Assembly: GCF_009674725.1 (NCBI RefSeq)
Contig: NZ_WKKH01000019.1
Coordinates: forward strand, 25,778-89,777
DNA from: Pedobacter petrophilus
GTDB lineage: Bacteria; Bacteroidota; Bacteroidia; Sphingobacteriales; Sphingobacteriaceae
DNA length: 64,000 bases
Reading direction: 5' to 3'
Of the stretch, positions 37,042-47,176 are shown one piece after another (the first letter of the stretch is position 1; each line of letters begins with the position of its first letter). Under the pieces are notes generated by a model, which saw only the letters and a list, made by a program, of their open reading frames with translations, searched no databases and was not told the DNA's origin. The position numbers and the translations under genes are program-made.

Positions 37042-39855
37042 TTAATTCACTGTACTCCGCGGATTACTTCTCTCTTTAGATGCTCCGGCTTTACTGATCT
37101 TGTAATTTAGCGATAGATAGAAATATCTGGTGATGGTATTAAAACGTATATCCTCTATCCTACTCCCATTAATGGTACGATCTATATTCGTATTTTGATT
37201 TAAAATATCAAATCCTTTTAAAGCCAGGGTTATTCTTCTATTCATGAAGTATTGTTCAAAACCGGCATTCAATAGAAACACATTATTATTGAATCCATCG
37301 GCCCTGCCAGCTGTACCATTATGCTGCAATTCACCACTTATACGGGTATTCTTGATAAACTCATAGCTAAGGCTTGCGCTGTTAGAGAAATTAAAATACT
37401 TATTATCAATAGCGCCCGGCTGTGAATTATTTACCCTGCTATATTGTACGCCAATGTAAATGCCGGCATTTATTTTATCATCTATATCATAACTTATATT
37501 TGCGTTGGGACCGAAATTGTAGCGGTTAGTAACATTTTTCTCGTTATTGATAAACGATGTACCATGTGATACAAATAAATTGATCCCATATCCCGTTCTT
37601 AAACCTTTAATTTTTGTAGGCTGACCGAAATTTGTACCTGTATTGATGTAGTAGTTTCCATCTACATTAACCGGTTGCACAAACTGAACCCCGTCTCTAT
37701 AGACAATGCTGTTGCCTACATCATCTAAACTGTAGTTAATTAAGAAGTAACCATTCCAGTATTTATTATTGTCAGGACTGAATGTATTAAAGTTTACAGA
37801 TAAGCGATGGCTTTTTCTGGCTTCCAGATCTGGATTTCCTTCACGACGATACAATGGATTGGTATTGTTTTGAACCGGTTGAAGATCATTCACCGAGGGC
37901 AAATTAACGTTGGCATTGTAATTTAACTGAAGTGTTTGATTAGTAGAATTTCTAAAATTTAAACTAAACCTCGGCAGGATGTTGTAATACTTCCTTTCAA
38001 TATTATTGATATTGGCACCAAAACTATTATAAGCGGATGCATCTAATCCAGTCTCTTGAAAGCCAAAACCTAAATTGTAGGTCCATTGCGTCCGGTTGTA
38101 GATCAAACCTATCCTGGCGGTTTGCGTCCACGTTCTGTTTTCCAGTAAATTGCTTAGATCAGGTACAACGGCATCATATGTATTATTTAACGGGTTATAA
38201 CTTAAGGTTGATTGTTGGGCATTCACTTTTCCATCATTGCGGATATAAGCGATATTACTATTCAGTTTTTTATCAATAATCGGTCTGTTATAATTGATGG
38301 TAATAGCGGTACTTCTCGATGTATTTTCTTGTGTTGCCTGTTGATTTAGATCGGTAATGTCTATACCACCTGCACGGTAATTATTAATGATCGATTGATT
38401 TAGCCAGTTGGAATTAAAGGTATTTTGGTTGCCGTTTAGACCGATAATAACAGAACCCTTTTTTAATCTGCGGGTAGCTGAAAGCTCGCCAAAAAAGGCT
38501 GGTGTAGAATTTCGCTGATCGAGGAACTGTTTGCCATCATTTGCTTTACCCGCAAGATCGAAGGTGGTATTAAAATCCCTGCTGTTTATATTTGTGGTAT
38601 AATTTAAAATCGCATTAGATCGAAAAGCGAGATCTGTTAATGAATCCGGATGATATTCTACCTTGAAATTAAAACGATGTGCCTGATTATCAGAATTGCG
38701 GTTGGAAACTTCATTCGTCCTCAATACATCATCATTATTAATATCCTGCACATTTGAAAACCGGGTACCCAGGCCTTTGCTGAAATAAGTAAAATAACTG
38801 CTGCTCAGCGTCAGTTTATCTTTTGCACCCCAACTGTTACTAAAATTCAATCCACCGCTATGGGTAGTCACCTCTCCCATCGCACTATTATCAAAAACCC
38901 CGGATCCACCGATGGTGGTGCGCCCGTTATTTACATTGATTGAAAAGCCACCACCACCTGGAGGGGCAAAGATATTACCTAAATTGCCACCGGTAAAGCT
39001 GCTTAAATCTTCATATTGAAAACTTGCGTTGCTTACATTATTGCTCATACCTAAAATTGCAAATTGCATTTTTTTGGTAAAGTGATTTGCGCTTAGGTAA
39101 CTATTATACCGCCCGGTTGTACCACCAAATAAATTTGCATTCCCAAACCAACCATTCTTTTTATCTTCTTTAATGGTTAGATTGAGTACCTTTTCCCGCT
39201 GGCCATCGTCAATTCCGGTAGCCTTTGCTTCAAGGGTTTTACTATCGATCAACTGTACTTTTGCAATAACATCAGCTGGTAAATTTTTGGTAGCTGTTTT
39301 AGGATCAGTACCGAAAAAATCTTTCCCGTCTACCGTGAGCCGGGTTACTTTTTGACCTTGCACCAAAATACTCCCATCTTTATCAATGGTTATGCCAGGC
39401 AATTTTTTCAATAGATCTTCCACAGCTGCATTTGGTTGAGTTTTATAAGCATCAGCATTAAACTCCACGGTATCTTTCTTTATAGTGGCAGTTGCGTATT
39501 TCCCTGCTACAGATACATCCTTTAAGGCAATGGCATCTTCCTTCAATTTTATTGTTCCTAAATCCACCACTTTACCATTAACACTAAAGGTCTTTGAAAC
39601 TGCGATATAACCCATGGCAGATATCCTGATCAGATAATTTCCAGGAAGCACCTTGCTGAATGAAAATTCACCTTCTTTATTGGTTACCACACCATCTTTT
39701 TTGGTGGAGTCGGCTTTACTGGTTAAAATGATTCCAACATAAGCTAATGGCGTATTGGTTTTATCGTCGATAACTTTGCCAATCACAGCGACTTCATTTT
39801 GTGCGAAGACTTTCGTAGATAATAAGCATAGTAGAATAATAAAATAGTTTTTCAT
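37042..39855 (-). CDS. Outer membrane beta-barrel protein with CarboxypepD-like and plug domains
   Basis: A 937-residue outer membrane protein. After a signal peptide (about 1-18) comes a carboxypeptidase regulatory-like beta sandwich (about 22-110, IGKVIDDKTNTPLAYVGIIL), then a TonB-type plug (about 120-230, NAAVEDLLKKLPGITIDKDG with LTVDGKDFFG). A large beta barrel follows to the C-terminus (outer membrane protein beta-barrel family 3), with many aromatic strands and an Asn-rich loop set. There is no SusD partner. The cargo is unknown, and a role in protein or oligosaccharide transport is inferred from the family. Confidence 0.85.
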   Translation of the reverse strand: MKNYFIILLCLLSTKVFAQNEVAVIGKVIDDKTNTPLAYVGIILTSKADSTKKDGVVTNKEGEFSFSKVLPGNYLIRISAMGYIAVSKTFSVNGKVVDLGTIKLKEDAIALKDVSVAGKYATATIKKDTVEFNADAYKTQPNAAVEDLLKKLPGITIDKDGSILVQGQKVTRLTVDGKDFFGTDPKTATKNLPADVIAKVQLIDSKTLEAKATGIDDGQREKVLNLTIKEDKKNGWFGNANLFGGTTGRYNSYLSANHFTKKMQFAILGMSNNVSNASFQYEDLSSFTGGNLGNIFAPPGGGGFSINVNNGRTTIGGSGVFDNSAMGEVTTHSGGLNFSNSWGAKDKLTLSSSYFTYFSKGLGTRFSNVQDINNDDVLRTNEVSNRNSDNQAHRFNFKVEYHPDSLTDLAFRSNAILNYTTNINSRDFNTTFDLAGKANDGKQFLDQRNSTPAFFGELSATRRLKKGSVIIGLNGNQNTFNSNWLNQSIINNYRAGGIDITDLNQQATQENTSRSTAITINYNRPIIDKKLNSNIAYIRNDGKVNAQQSTLSYNPLNNTYDAVVPDLSNLLENRTWTQTARIGLIYNRTQWTYNLGFGFQETGLDASAYNSFGANINNIERKYYNILPRFSLNFRNSTNQTLQLNYNANVNLPSVNDLQPVQNNTNPLYRREGNPDLEARKSHRLSVNFNTFSPDNNKYWNGYFLINYSLDDVGNSIVYRDGVQFVQPVNVDGNYYINTGTNFGQPTKIKGLRTGYGINLFVSHGTSFINNEKNVTNRYNFGPNANISYDIDDKINAGIYIGVQYSRVNNSQPGAIDNKYFNFSNSASLSYEFIKNTRISGELQHNGTAGRADGFNNNVFLLNAGFEQYFMNRRITLALKGFDILNQNTNIDRTINGSRIEDIRFNTITRYFYLSLNYKISKAGASKERSNPRSTVN

Positions 39856-40025
39856 GGATGAAATGATGGTTTTAGTTTGTTTTTGATGGAGCGCTCAGCT
39901 CAATTTCAATCATAAGACGCAGGAAGAACTGAAATGTGACAACATTTTCATTTTTTCTGAAAAAAGATTTTTAAATGAAAATCTTACCAAAACATCCGAT
40001 AGGATTGCATGCTATTGTTTATTAT

Positions 40026-40361
40026 TTATTTAGGTAATAGCTTTATATCGGTTGCCTGAAACCTGTTATTAACTATTTTACCAGAAACTTTCGCTTTACT
40101 TACCGCATTGCAGAAACCATGCTCGCCATGGGCATCACCAAAATCATCAATACTTTTGCCATCAACGAAATAGGGTTTGCCATCAATTTTAACGGCAAGT
40201 TCACAATCTTTACCTTTCATTTTAAACTGGCATTCGCCACAGGCAATATCCACTACCTGATTGGTAATGATTTTATTAGTCAATTCTTTCTTTGGTGAGG
40301 TTTGAGCTTGTACAGCAAAGCTGAAAGCCAAAAACATAAATAAGAAAACAAGATTTTTCAT
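40026..40361 (-). CDS. Secreted DUF6370-like cysteine-containing protein
   Basis: A 111-residue exported protein (signal peptide about 1-20, ending AVQAQ). The mature part has a compact cysteine pattern, DIACGECQFKMKGKDCEL, then a last cysteine in HGFCNAV, and the GKPYFVDG strand. The pattern matches small DUF6370 proteins of Bacteroidota, and may bind metal through cysteine and histidine. It stands alone between the beta-barrel gene and ahcY. Confidence 0.65.
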   Translation of the reverse strand: MKNLVFLFMFLAFSFAVQAQTSPKKELTNKIITNQVVDIACGECQFKMKGKDCELAVKIDGKPYFVDGKSIDDFGDAHGEHGFCNAVSKAKVSGKIVNNRFQATDIKLLPK

Positions 40362-40658
40362 GGCATTTATTTTTTTAAATGTAACGGTTTTTGAGGCAAA
40401 AGAATTATTGCATTTGTAAAATAAACCTGATTGGCATGGAAAGCTTTTTTGTTCTCCTCTTATTCAAACCTCGTAGGTTTTAAAAACCTACGAGGTTTAA
40501 GCACTGCTTTAAACAAAAAGCAGGACTACAATTCCCGAAGAATTACTAAACTAAAGTTTTCAAAAAAAATCTAACAAAACAAGGGGTTTAAAAAATAGAA
40601 GCTCAAATTTCTTATGTACCAAAAAAGTTAGTCGATAGGTTGAGAATGACAACAACAA
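40362..40658. other. Gene-free spacer with a REP-like palindrome
   Basis: About 300 AT-rich bases downstream of ahcY and upstream of the DUF6370-like gene. It holds the perfect palindrome at 40466-40498 and an AT-rich promoter region for the DUF6370-like gene, where I see no exact promoter match. Confidence 0.5.
40466..40498. repeat. Perfect 15-bp palindrome
   Basis: Arms AAACCTCGTAGGTTT and its exact complement enclose a three-base loop, TAA. This CCTCGTAGG/CCTACGAGG element is widespread between genes in Bacteroidota. A weaker relative, AAACCTACAAGGTTT, is at 51181-51195. Confidence 0.8.
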
Positions 40659-40688
40659 AAAAGGGATATGCAAATGCACATCCCTTTT
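40659..40688 (-). terminator. Rho-independent terminator after ahcY
   Basis: A 14-bp stem with one mismatch (AAAAGGGATATGCA with TGCACATCCCTTTT) and flanking A/T runs, about 45 bases past the ahcY stop and just beyond the heptad block. Confidence 0.85.
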
Positions 40689-40697
40689 GAAATTATA

Positions 40698-40732
40698 GAC
40701 TCTTGACTCCGAACTAAGGACCCAAGACTTAT
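40698..40732. repeat. Five degenerate heptads at the ahcY stop codon
   Basis: Five contiguous 7-base units, mostly beginning GACT on the plus strand (GACTCTT, GACTCCG, then AACTAAG and others), run into the first base of the ahcY stop codon (40732-40734). The layout is the same as after rpoA: in gene orientation AG or GG falls at the same place in each unit. Confidence 0.8.
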
Positions 40733-42048
40733 TAGTAACGATATTCGTCTGATTTGAACGGACCTTCTACCGGTACACCAATATAATCAGCCTGCTGTTG
40801 ATCTAAAACCTCTAATTCTACACCGATTTTAGCCAAATGTAAACGCGCAACTTTCTCATCTAAATACTTAGGTAACACGTAAACTTTGTTTTCGTATTTA
40901 TCTGTGTTTGTCCAAAGTTCTAATTGTGCTAAAGTTTGGTTGGTGAATGAATTACTCATTACGAAACTTGGGTGACCAGTTGCACAGCCTAAGTTTACTA
41001 AACGACCTTCAGCCAATAAGATGATATCTTTACCTTCGATGGTATATTTATCTACCTGTGGTTTGATTTCGACTTTAGTTGAGCCATATTTTTCGTTTAA
41101 CCAGGCAACATCAATTTCGTTATCGAAGTGACCGATATTACAAACGATCGCTTTATCTTTCATGGCTAAGAAATGTTCAGCACGAACGATATCGCGGTTA
41201 CCAGTTGCGGTTACAATGATATCTGCTTCTTTAACGGCTGTCGCGAATTTTTTAACTTCATAACCTTCCATTGCAGCTTGTAGCGCACAGATTGGATCAA
41301 TTTCTGTTACAATTACACGTACGCCTTGTGAACTTAAAGATTCTGCAGAACCTTTACCCACATCGCCATAACCACAAACAACAGCCACTTTACCTGCCAT
41401 CATTACATCAGTTGCACGACGAATTGCATCTACTAATGACTCGCGACATCCGTATTTGTTATCGAATTTAGATTTAGTTACAGAATCGTTAACGTTAATT
41501 GCCGGTAAGTGCAATGTTCCGTTTTTCATTCTTTCGTATAAACGGTGAACACCGGTAGTAGTTTCTTCCGACAAACCTTTAATTGCAGCAATTAATTCAG
41601 GATATTTATCAAAAACCATATTGGTTAAATCGCCACCATCATCCAAAATCATGTTTAATGGTTTTTGCTCTGCACCAAAGTGTAAAGTTTGCTCAATACA
41701 CCAATCGAATTCTTCTTCGTTTAGACCTTTCCAGGCGTAAACCTGAATACCTGCAGCAGCAATTGCAGCAGCAGCATGATCTTGAGTAGAAAAAATATTA
41801 CATGATGACCAGGTTACTTCTGCACCTAAGGCCACTAATGTTTCAATTAAAACAGCCGTTTGAATAGTCATATGCAGACAGCCAGCAATGCGAGCACCTG
41901 CTAACGGTTGTGATGGACCGAATTCTTCGCGTAAGCTCATCAAACCTGGCATTTCTGCCTCGGCTAATTCGATTTCTTTACGGCCCCATTCTGCCAGTGA
42001 AATGTCCTTAACTTTGTAAGGGATATAAGTTGTCTCTACTGATGACAT
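40732..42048 (-). CDS. ahcY: Adenosylhomocysteinase
   Basis: A 438-residue NAD-dependent enzyme that splits S-adenosylhomocysteine to adenosine and homocysteine, recycling methyl donors. [37 protein letters not shown] is the substrate domain; [20 protein letters not shown] is the Rossmann motif; [14 protein letters not shown] and [21 protein letters not shown] complete it. It is monocistronic with its own promoter and terminator. Confidence 0.98.
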   Translation of the reverse strand: MSSVETTYIPYKVKDISLAEWGRKEIELAEAEMPGLMSLREEFGPSQPLAGARIAGCLHMTIQTAVLIETLVALGAEVTWSSCNIFSTQDHAAAAIAAAGIQVYAWKGLNEEEFDWCIEQTLHFGAEQKPLNMILDDGGDLTNMVFDKYPELIAAIKGLSEETTTGVHRLYERMKNGTLHLPAINVNDSVTKSKFDNKYGCRESLVDAIRRATDVMMAGKVAVVCGYGDVGKGSAESLSSQGVRVIVTEIDPICALQAAMEGYEVKKFATAVKEADIIVTATGNRDIVRAEHFLAMKDKAIVCNIGHFDNEIDVAWLNEKYGSTKVEIKPQVDKYTIEGKDIILLAEGRLVNLGCATGHPSFVMSNSFTNQTLAQLELWTNTDKYENKVYVLPKYLDEKVARLHLAKIGVELEVLDQQQADYIGVPVEGPFKSDEYRY

Positions 42049-42072
42049 AATTATTTGTTTTTAAATGTGATG

Positions 42073-42104
42073 CAAAGTTACGGCATCCCTTCGTTAAAGC
42101 CAAA
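42073..42104 (-). promoter_or_regulatory. Promoter of ahcY
   Basis: On the minus strand TTTG, 20 bases, then TAACTTTG fits the Bacteroidota promoter form. The start would be near 42066, giving a short leader of about 20 nt. Confidence 0.8.
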
Positions 42105-42774
42105 TAATTAGAAGAGCAAGCTGGTTTATTGAATGTAAAATAGTTCAGCAAAGTAATACAAGGGTTTCATCATCTCACGCTGTTCCCATCAAAAAAGATA
42201 ACCTGATTTATCCTATTATCTGAAACCAAAAATCAAATAATTAAAACTAAATTAGAATTTAATTATTATTTTTACATATATATTCCCTATTTCATGCAAC
42301 GTATTTTTACTGTTATCCATTGGGTGACTTATAAAGTCTGCAGTTTGTTTGCAAAGCAATCATTGTTTTATAAACATTTCGAAAGTATTGTCTACATCCT
42401 GATAGGCACAGCTATTTTATTTTTTCTATGGCAAAGTGGGATCCTTACTTCTTCTATAAGAGAGTTATTTATTAGTTAATCAATACTACATCCTGGCCTC
42501 ATACTTATGTGGGAATAAGAAAGTACTGCTGACGAGATATGTACTAACTGAAAATAGTATTATTAAAGCTGGAACTTATTATTCAATCGTCTACACCATT
42601 TGCACAACTTGTAATGGGCCACTTGATGATAACATGATATGGGTAATGTTATTGCTTTGCCGATATCTTATTTCTTCATTAAAAAAAGAGAATCTTATCA
42701 ATAACAATATCTTACACCGAAAGATTTACTCTGACGCTAGTGATAAACACTATAATAATCCTGGGGATTTATAG
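42105..42774. other. Mostly gene-free AT-rich stretch with one doubtful small gene
   Basis: About 670 bases between the ahcY promoter and the terminator of the M28 peptidase gene. Apart from the 61-codon frame at 42294-42479, I see no gene, RNA or repeat. The stretch at 42480-42774 has scattered stops in all frames and may be decayed sequence. Confidence 0.4.
42294..42479 (+). CDS. Possible small membrane protein, 61 residues
   Basis: A short frame with a basic N-terminal helix and one hydrophobic segment (about 32-47, IVYILIGTAILFFLW). The sequence looks like a single-pass membrane peptide, but there is no clear promoter, no operon context and no recognised family, so it may be chance. Confidence 0.3.
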   Translation: MQRIFTVIHWVTYKVCSLFAKQSLFYKHFESIVYILIGTAILFFLWQSGILTSSIRELFIS

Positions 42775-42809
42775 CAAAAAAAAGCCACGATATCATGGCG
42801 GCCTTTTAA
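42775..42809 (-). terminator. Probable terminator after the M28 peptidase gene
   Basis: On the minus strand a GC-rich interrupted hairpin (AAAAGGCC... GGCTTTTTTT) about 50 bases past the stop codon ends in a T run. The inner stem is GCCA with TGGC. Confidence 0.65.
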
Positions 42810-42858
42810 TTTGACTAATTTTCAAAAGCCAGAGTAAGCTGACAGAATTTCAGAAATG

Positions 42859-44307
42859 CTATTTCCATCGCCACTCACCAGCTATGGTTAATGGCTCTTT
42901 CAAGTTTTGAGATTCTAAGAAGGTCTTCAACTCTTCTTCGCTCTGAACACCGACCGGGATTTTTGGCGTGTTAGCTAATGCATAGGTAAGCATTGCGCTA
43001 TAACGAACGGTATTTTTCAATTCCTGCTCATCTACTAATTGAAAAGAATCGCCGTCTGAGTGATAAAATGGTCCGGAGTTGTTTGGTAATTTACCCCCAA
43101 AGCCACCACCGGTTGGGATTCCTTCCAGCATAAATGGCTGATGATCGCTGTGCAAACCCGCGCCTGCATTAAACAAATTTTTAAATCCGGTATCAATCTT
43201 TACAATTTCGGCTCCCCAAGAGGTGAACAAAGCTTTCATTTCCGCGCGGGAAGTCGAGAATCCCTTTGGGTCGTTTGTCATATCATAATTTAGCATGAAC
43301 TTCACCTGATCAAGATTTTTGTCTTTTTTCGCTTGATCAATATAGGCCCTAGACCCTAACAAACCTTGCTCCTCACCCATAAACAGCACGAATTCTACCG
43401 TACGCTTTGTCTTTAAGTTTAGCTTTTTAAATGTTCTGGCCATATCCATAATTGCAAAAGAGCCAATTCCATTATCAATCGCGCCAGTTGCCAGATCCCA
43501 GCTATCCAAATGCCCGCCAACTACAATTTTATCTTTGGGTATCTCCGTTCCTCTAAATGTAGCCACTACATTTCTGGCTTTAATTAACCCTGAAAAATTT
43601 GTCATGACTATATGAGCCGTTTGTGGCTGGCTTTTAATTTTTTCCTTCAATGCCATTCCATCTTCCAAGCCAATACATACTGCCGGAATCGGAATTAGCT
43701 TCCCGGTTACAGATGCTGTACCCGTTAATAAGACGCTATTTTTAACTGTATTGATAATGATTACTCCAGTTGCGCCATATTTCGTAGCAATTGCAGTCTT
43801 CTCTGAGCGATGAAGTGATTTTGTTCCGGCAGGCGAACCCGGCAAAACTCCTAAATATATTAACGCAATTTTACCCTTAAATTTAGCTGGGTCAACTTGA
43901 TAGTCGGCTTCCATTCCGTTACCTGCATCTACGATTTCCGCAGTGATTTTAGCATTAACTGGCGAATGTGCCAATGTCACTGCTTTCATCTTTGCTAAAT
44001 TACTTTTATCTGCTCCTATTTCTACCAGAATCGTTTTTCTGGCCCAACTTTCCACTTCAAACGGTTGAAATTTAACTTCGCAGCCGTAAGATTTTAATAG
44101 ATCATAGGCGTATTGTTCGGCCTTTGCACCATTTTCCGACCCTGTTAATCGGTGGCCAATAGTTTCGGTTTCGTATTTTAGTGTTTGATATGCTTTAGAA
44201 TTTTGCTGCACATCGCTATTGATTTTTTTGAAAACATCGCCGAATTGGTCTTGAGCATTGGTAAATAAAACACTGCAGATCAGTGCTGCTAAAAAAAAAT
44301 ATTTCAT
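42859..44307 (-). CDS. Secreted M28-family zinc aminopeptidase with PA domain
   Basis: A 482-residue exported peptidase (signal peptide about 1-18). A PA domain (about 120-240) is inserted before the catalytic core. The zinc ligands follow the M28 order: the histidine and aspartate in GGHLDSWD, the aspartate in AIDNGIG, the glutamates in FMGEEQGLLGSRAY, the aspartate in LNYDMTNDP and the histidine in GLHSDHQP. This resembles carboxypeptidase Q-like proteins. It probably trims peptides in the periplasm; the exact substrate is unknown. Confidence 0.88.
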   Translation of the reverse strand: MKYFFLAALICSVLFTNAQDQFGDVFKKINSDVQQNSKAYQTLKYETETIGHRLTGSENGAKAEQYAYDLLKSYGCEVKFQPFEVESWARKTILVEIGADKSNLAKMKAVTLAHSPVNAKITAEIVDAGNGMEADYQVDPAKFKGKIALIYLGVLPGSPAGTKSLHRSEKTAIATKYGATGVIIINTVKNSVLLTGTASVTGKLIPIPAVCIGLEDGMALKEKIKSQPQTAHIVMTNFSGLIKARNVVATFRGTEIPKDKIVVGGHLDSWDLATGAIDNGIGSFAIMDMARTFKKLNLKTKRTVEFVLFMGEEQGLLGSRAYIDQAKKDKNLDQVKFMLNYDMTNDPKGFSTSRAEMKALFTSWGAEIVKIDTGFKNLFNAGAGLHSDHQPFMLEGIPTGGGFGGKLPNNSGPFYHSDGDSFQLVDEQELKNTVRYSAMLTYALANTPKIPVGVQSEEELKTFLESQNLKEPLTIAGEWRWK

Positions 44308-44429
44308 TTAGAGTAGTTTGTGCGCTGAAATTACAAATTTACCAGACAGTTTTTTGTGCTGTAACGTAGATTTTGCGTTGATTCAAATGTAGATTCAATA
44401 ATTGATTGGTTAAAATTAAAAGATTGCCA

Positions 44430-45150
44430 GACAAATCGCTCTAAAACTATCGCTATAGGCATTATCTATTTCATCGCAGTTGCTTTTGCTTGCTGAAAGC
44501 AAAAGCTCATTCAGGCAATTGAGGCCATTGGTTGAAACCAATAGCGATGAACCTAGACCAATCTATAAAACTATCGCTATAGGCACCATCCATTTCATGG
44601 CAGTCTGCTTCAGCTGACGGCAACCAAAATTATAGCAATTTAACAATTGAGGCCATTGGTTGAAACCAATGGCGATGAACCTAGACCAATCGTTATAAAC
44701 AATCGCTATTTGCACCATCCATTTCATGGCAGTCTGCTTCAGCTGACGACAACCGACAACTATAAAATTTAAAAGATAAGCCGTTGGTTGAAACCAATGG
44801 CGATGAACCTAGACCAATCGTTATAAACAATCGCTATAGGCACCATCCATTTCATGGCAGTCTGCTTCAGCTGACGGCAACCAAAATTATAGCAATTTAA
44901 CAATTGAGGCCGTTGGTAGAAACCAATGGCGATGAACCTAGACCAATCGTTATAAACAATCGCTATTTGCATCATCCATTTCATGGCAGTCTGCTTCAGC
45001 TGACGGCAACCAAAATTATAGCAATTTAACAATTGAGGCCATTGGTTGAAATCAATGGCGATGAACCTAGACCAATCGTTATAAACAATCGCTATTTGCA
45101 TCATCCATTTCATGGCAGTCTGCTTCAGCTGACGGCAATCAAAATCTAGC
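44430..45150. repeat. Tandem array of about 129-bp repeats after terC
   Basis: Five to six imperfect copies. The anchor GCGATGAACCTAGACC occurs at 44544, 44672, 44800, 44929 and 45058, giving periods of 128, 128, 129 and 129; the first unit is more diverged, and a truncated unit follows the last anchor. Each unit contains a near-perfect palindrome (GCCATTGGTT-GA-AACCAATGGC), the motif AAAC(T/A)ATCGCTAT and a CAGTCTGCTTCAGCTGACGRCAA box. The array fills the 850 bases between the M28 gene start and the terC stop and stops about nine bases short of the latter. Confidence 0.93.
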
Positions 45151-45158
45151 AATGAACT

Positions 45159-46205
45159 TTAATGAGCAGTTTTCTTCGGAAAAACAAGTGAAGCTACCAC
45201 GCTAATCACGAGAATACTCACGATGATAATCAGCGAATGCTGTGTGGTAAAACCTAGCTTTTCCAGGTAAACATGACCTAACATTTTTACTCCGATAAAA
45301 GCAAGTAATACGGCCAAGCCAGTTTTTAAGTAATGAAATTTATGGATAATATTCACCAATAAAAAGAACATTGAACGCAAGCCCATAATGGCAAATATAT
45401 TAGAGAAGAACACAATATATGGATCTTTTGTAACTGCGAAAATAGCGGGAATAGAATCTACGGCAAACAATAAATCTGTAAATTCTACAATAAGTAAAAC
45501 CAAGAAAAGTGGCGTTACAAGTGTTTTGTGATCAATCTTAACAAAGAAATTTTTTCCCTCATATCTTGGGTGAATAGAAAAAATCTTGGAAGCCCATTTC
45601 ACTACGGGGTGATTTTCCGGATCAATTTTCTCATCTTCTTCTTTGCTGAAAAACATCTTAACACCAGTAAATACGAGGAAGGCTCCGAAAATATAGAGAA
45701 TCCAGGCAAATTTGGTAATTAACGCCGCACCTACAAAAATGAAGATGAAACGCATAATGATCGCGCCCAAGATTCCCCAGAAAAGCACTCGGTGATAGTA
45801 TTTTTCTTCCACTGCAAATGCAGAAAAAATCAATACGATAACGAAGATATTATCTACAGATAAAGCATATTCAATTACGTATCCAGTAAGAAACTCTAAA
45901 CCTAAATTCTTTTTATAAACACCAAGACTAGCTTCAAAGTCATTTGGAATCAGCTTGATATGGTGCTGGTGTTTCGTAACGATTTCCTGAAGACGGGCAA
46001 AATCGGTAATCCCGTGTAACTGATGCCCTTCAGTCAATAAAACGAAATAAAAGCCTATCGCAAAAGCCACCATGATCACACTCATGATTCCCGCTTGCTT
46101 CAAACTTACCACATGTTCCTTACGACTAAAAAGCCCCAGATCTAAAGCCAGAATGATGACGATAAATAGTAGAAAACCAATACTAAAAAGCAGCTCGTTA
46201 CTCAT
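45159..46205 (-). CDS. TerC/Alx-family membrane protein
   Basis: A 348-residue integral membrane protein with about nine segments. The paired acidic motifs TGYVIEYALSVDNIFVIVLIF and IVEFTDLLFAVDSIPAIFAV are the TerC signature; members of the family handle manganese or other divalent metals, or tellurite resistance. Its ATG overlaps the stop of the polyprenyl synthase gene by one base, so both are co-transcribed. The 3' side runs into the 129-bp repeat array. Confidence 0.9.
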   Translation of the reverse strand: MSNELLFSIGFLLFIVIILALDLGLFSRKEHVVSLKQAGIMSVIMVAFAIGFYFVLLTEGHQLHGITDFARLQEIVTKHQHHIKLIPNDFEASLGVYKKNLGLEFLTGYVIEYALSVDNIFVIVLIFSAFAVEEKYYHRVLFWGILGAIIMRFIFIFVGAALITKFAWILYIFGAFLVFTGVKMFFSKEEDEKIDPENHPVVKWASKIFSIHPRYEGKNFFVKIDHKTLVTPLFLVLLIVEFTDLLFAVDSIPAIFAVTKDPYIVFFSNIFAIMGLRSMFFLLVNIIHKFHYLKTGLAVLLAFIGVKMLGHVYLEKLGFTTQHSLIIIVSILVISVVASLVFPKKTAH

Positions 46206-47176
46206 TATTTTTTACGTTCGGTAGTATAAAGTACGAGTTGTTCCAAACCTGTTCTGGCTTCTCCTGCATCGAACTGATTCAGAATATCAAAAGCCTCATT
46301 CTGGTATTGTAACATTTTCTCGTTTGCATAATAAACACCCTCGTGTCCATTTACAAAATCTATAATTTGTTGAATTTTTACCGGATCATCCTGATGGTTT
46401 TTTACCAGGTTGATGATTCGTTTTCGTTCTGTTTTTTCGGCTCTATTTAAAGCATAAATCAGCGGAAGTGTTACCTTCTTTTCCTTGATATCAATGCCCA
46501 AAGGCTTCCCCACATCGTCAGTTCCAAAATCAAAAGTATCATCCTTAATCTGAAAAGCGATCCCTACTTTTTCGCCAAATAAGCGCATTTTTTCAATTAC
46601 TGCATCATCAGCGCCAGCAGAAGCCGCTCCCGCAGCACAACAAGAAGCAATTAAAGAAGCCGTTTTCTGACGGATCACATCAAAATAAAGTTCTTCTGAA
46701 ATATCCATTCTGCGCACTTTTTCAATTTGCAGCAACTCGCCTTCGCTCATCTGCTTAACAGCTTCAGATACAATCTGCAACAATCTATGTTCATTATTGT
46801 TTACCGAAAGCAGCAATCCTTTTGCAAGCAAAAAATCGCCAACCAGTACAGCAATCTTATTCTTCCAAAGCGCATTAATAGAGAAAAAGCCACGGCGTTC
46901 GTAAGCATTATCCACCACATCATCATGCACCAACGTTGCAGTATGTAATAACTCAACCAAAGCAGCCCCACGATGGGTAGATTCAGTAATTCCGCCACAT
47001 AACTTCGCAGCAAAAAACACGAACATTGGTCGCATTTGTTTGCCTTTTTGTTTTACAATATAGTGGGTAATCCTATCCAGCAATGGCGCATCGCTATGCA
47101 TAGACTCCTTGAACGTTTTTTCAAACGCTTTAATATCTGCTGCAATAGGTTTTTTTATCTGTTCGATTCCCGGCAT
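46205..47176 (-). CDS. Polyprenyl diphosphate synthase
   Basis: A trans-prenyltransferase of about 323 residues that makes a long isoprenoid chain for quinones or cell-wall carrier. The two Asp-rich motifs are LVHDDVVDNAYERRG (DDxxD) and IKDDTFDFGTDDVG; GKQMRPMFVFF marks the substrate-binding Arg region. I place the start at 47176, where family similarity begins (MPGIEQIKKPI). A TAAGTTTG -7 box at 47205-47198 would put the transcript start inside the longer reading from 47200. It is coupled to terC. Confidence 0.88.
   Translation of the reverse strand: MPGIEQIKKPIAADIKAFEKTFKESMHSDAPLLDRITHYIVKQKGKQMRPMFVFFAAKLCGGITESTHRGAALVELLHTATLVHDDVVDNAYERRGFFSINALWKNKIAVLVGDFLLAKGLLLSVNNNEHRLLQIVSEAVKQMSEGELLQIEKVRRMDISEELYFDVIRQKTASLIASCCAAGAASAGADDAVIEKMRLFGEKVGIAFQIKDDTFDFGTDDVGKPLGIDIKEKKVTLPLIYALNRAEKTERKRIINLVKNHQDDPVKIQQIIDFVNGHEGVYYANEKMLQYQNEAFDILNQFDAGEARTGLEQLVLYTTERKK

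Noticed and set aside
44430..45150. CRISPR array
   Set aside because: Units are contiguous 128-129 bp copies without spacers, and no cas gene is in the window.
44769..45152. 127-codon frame on the minus strand with a 43-residue repeat
   Set aside because: It exists because the last three units of the tandem array are exactly 129 bases. The earlier units are 128 bases and break the frame, composition is unlike a protein, and there is no initiation context.
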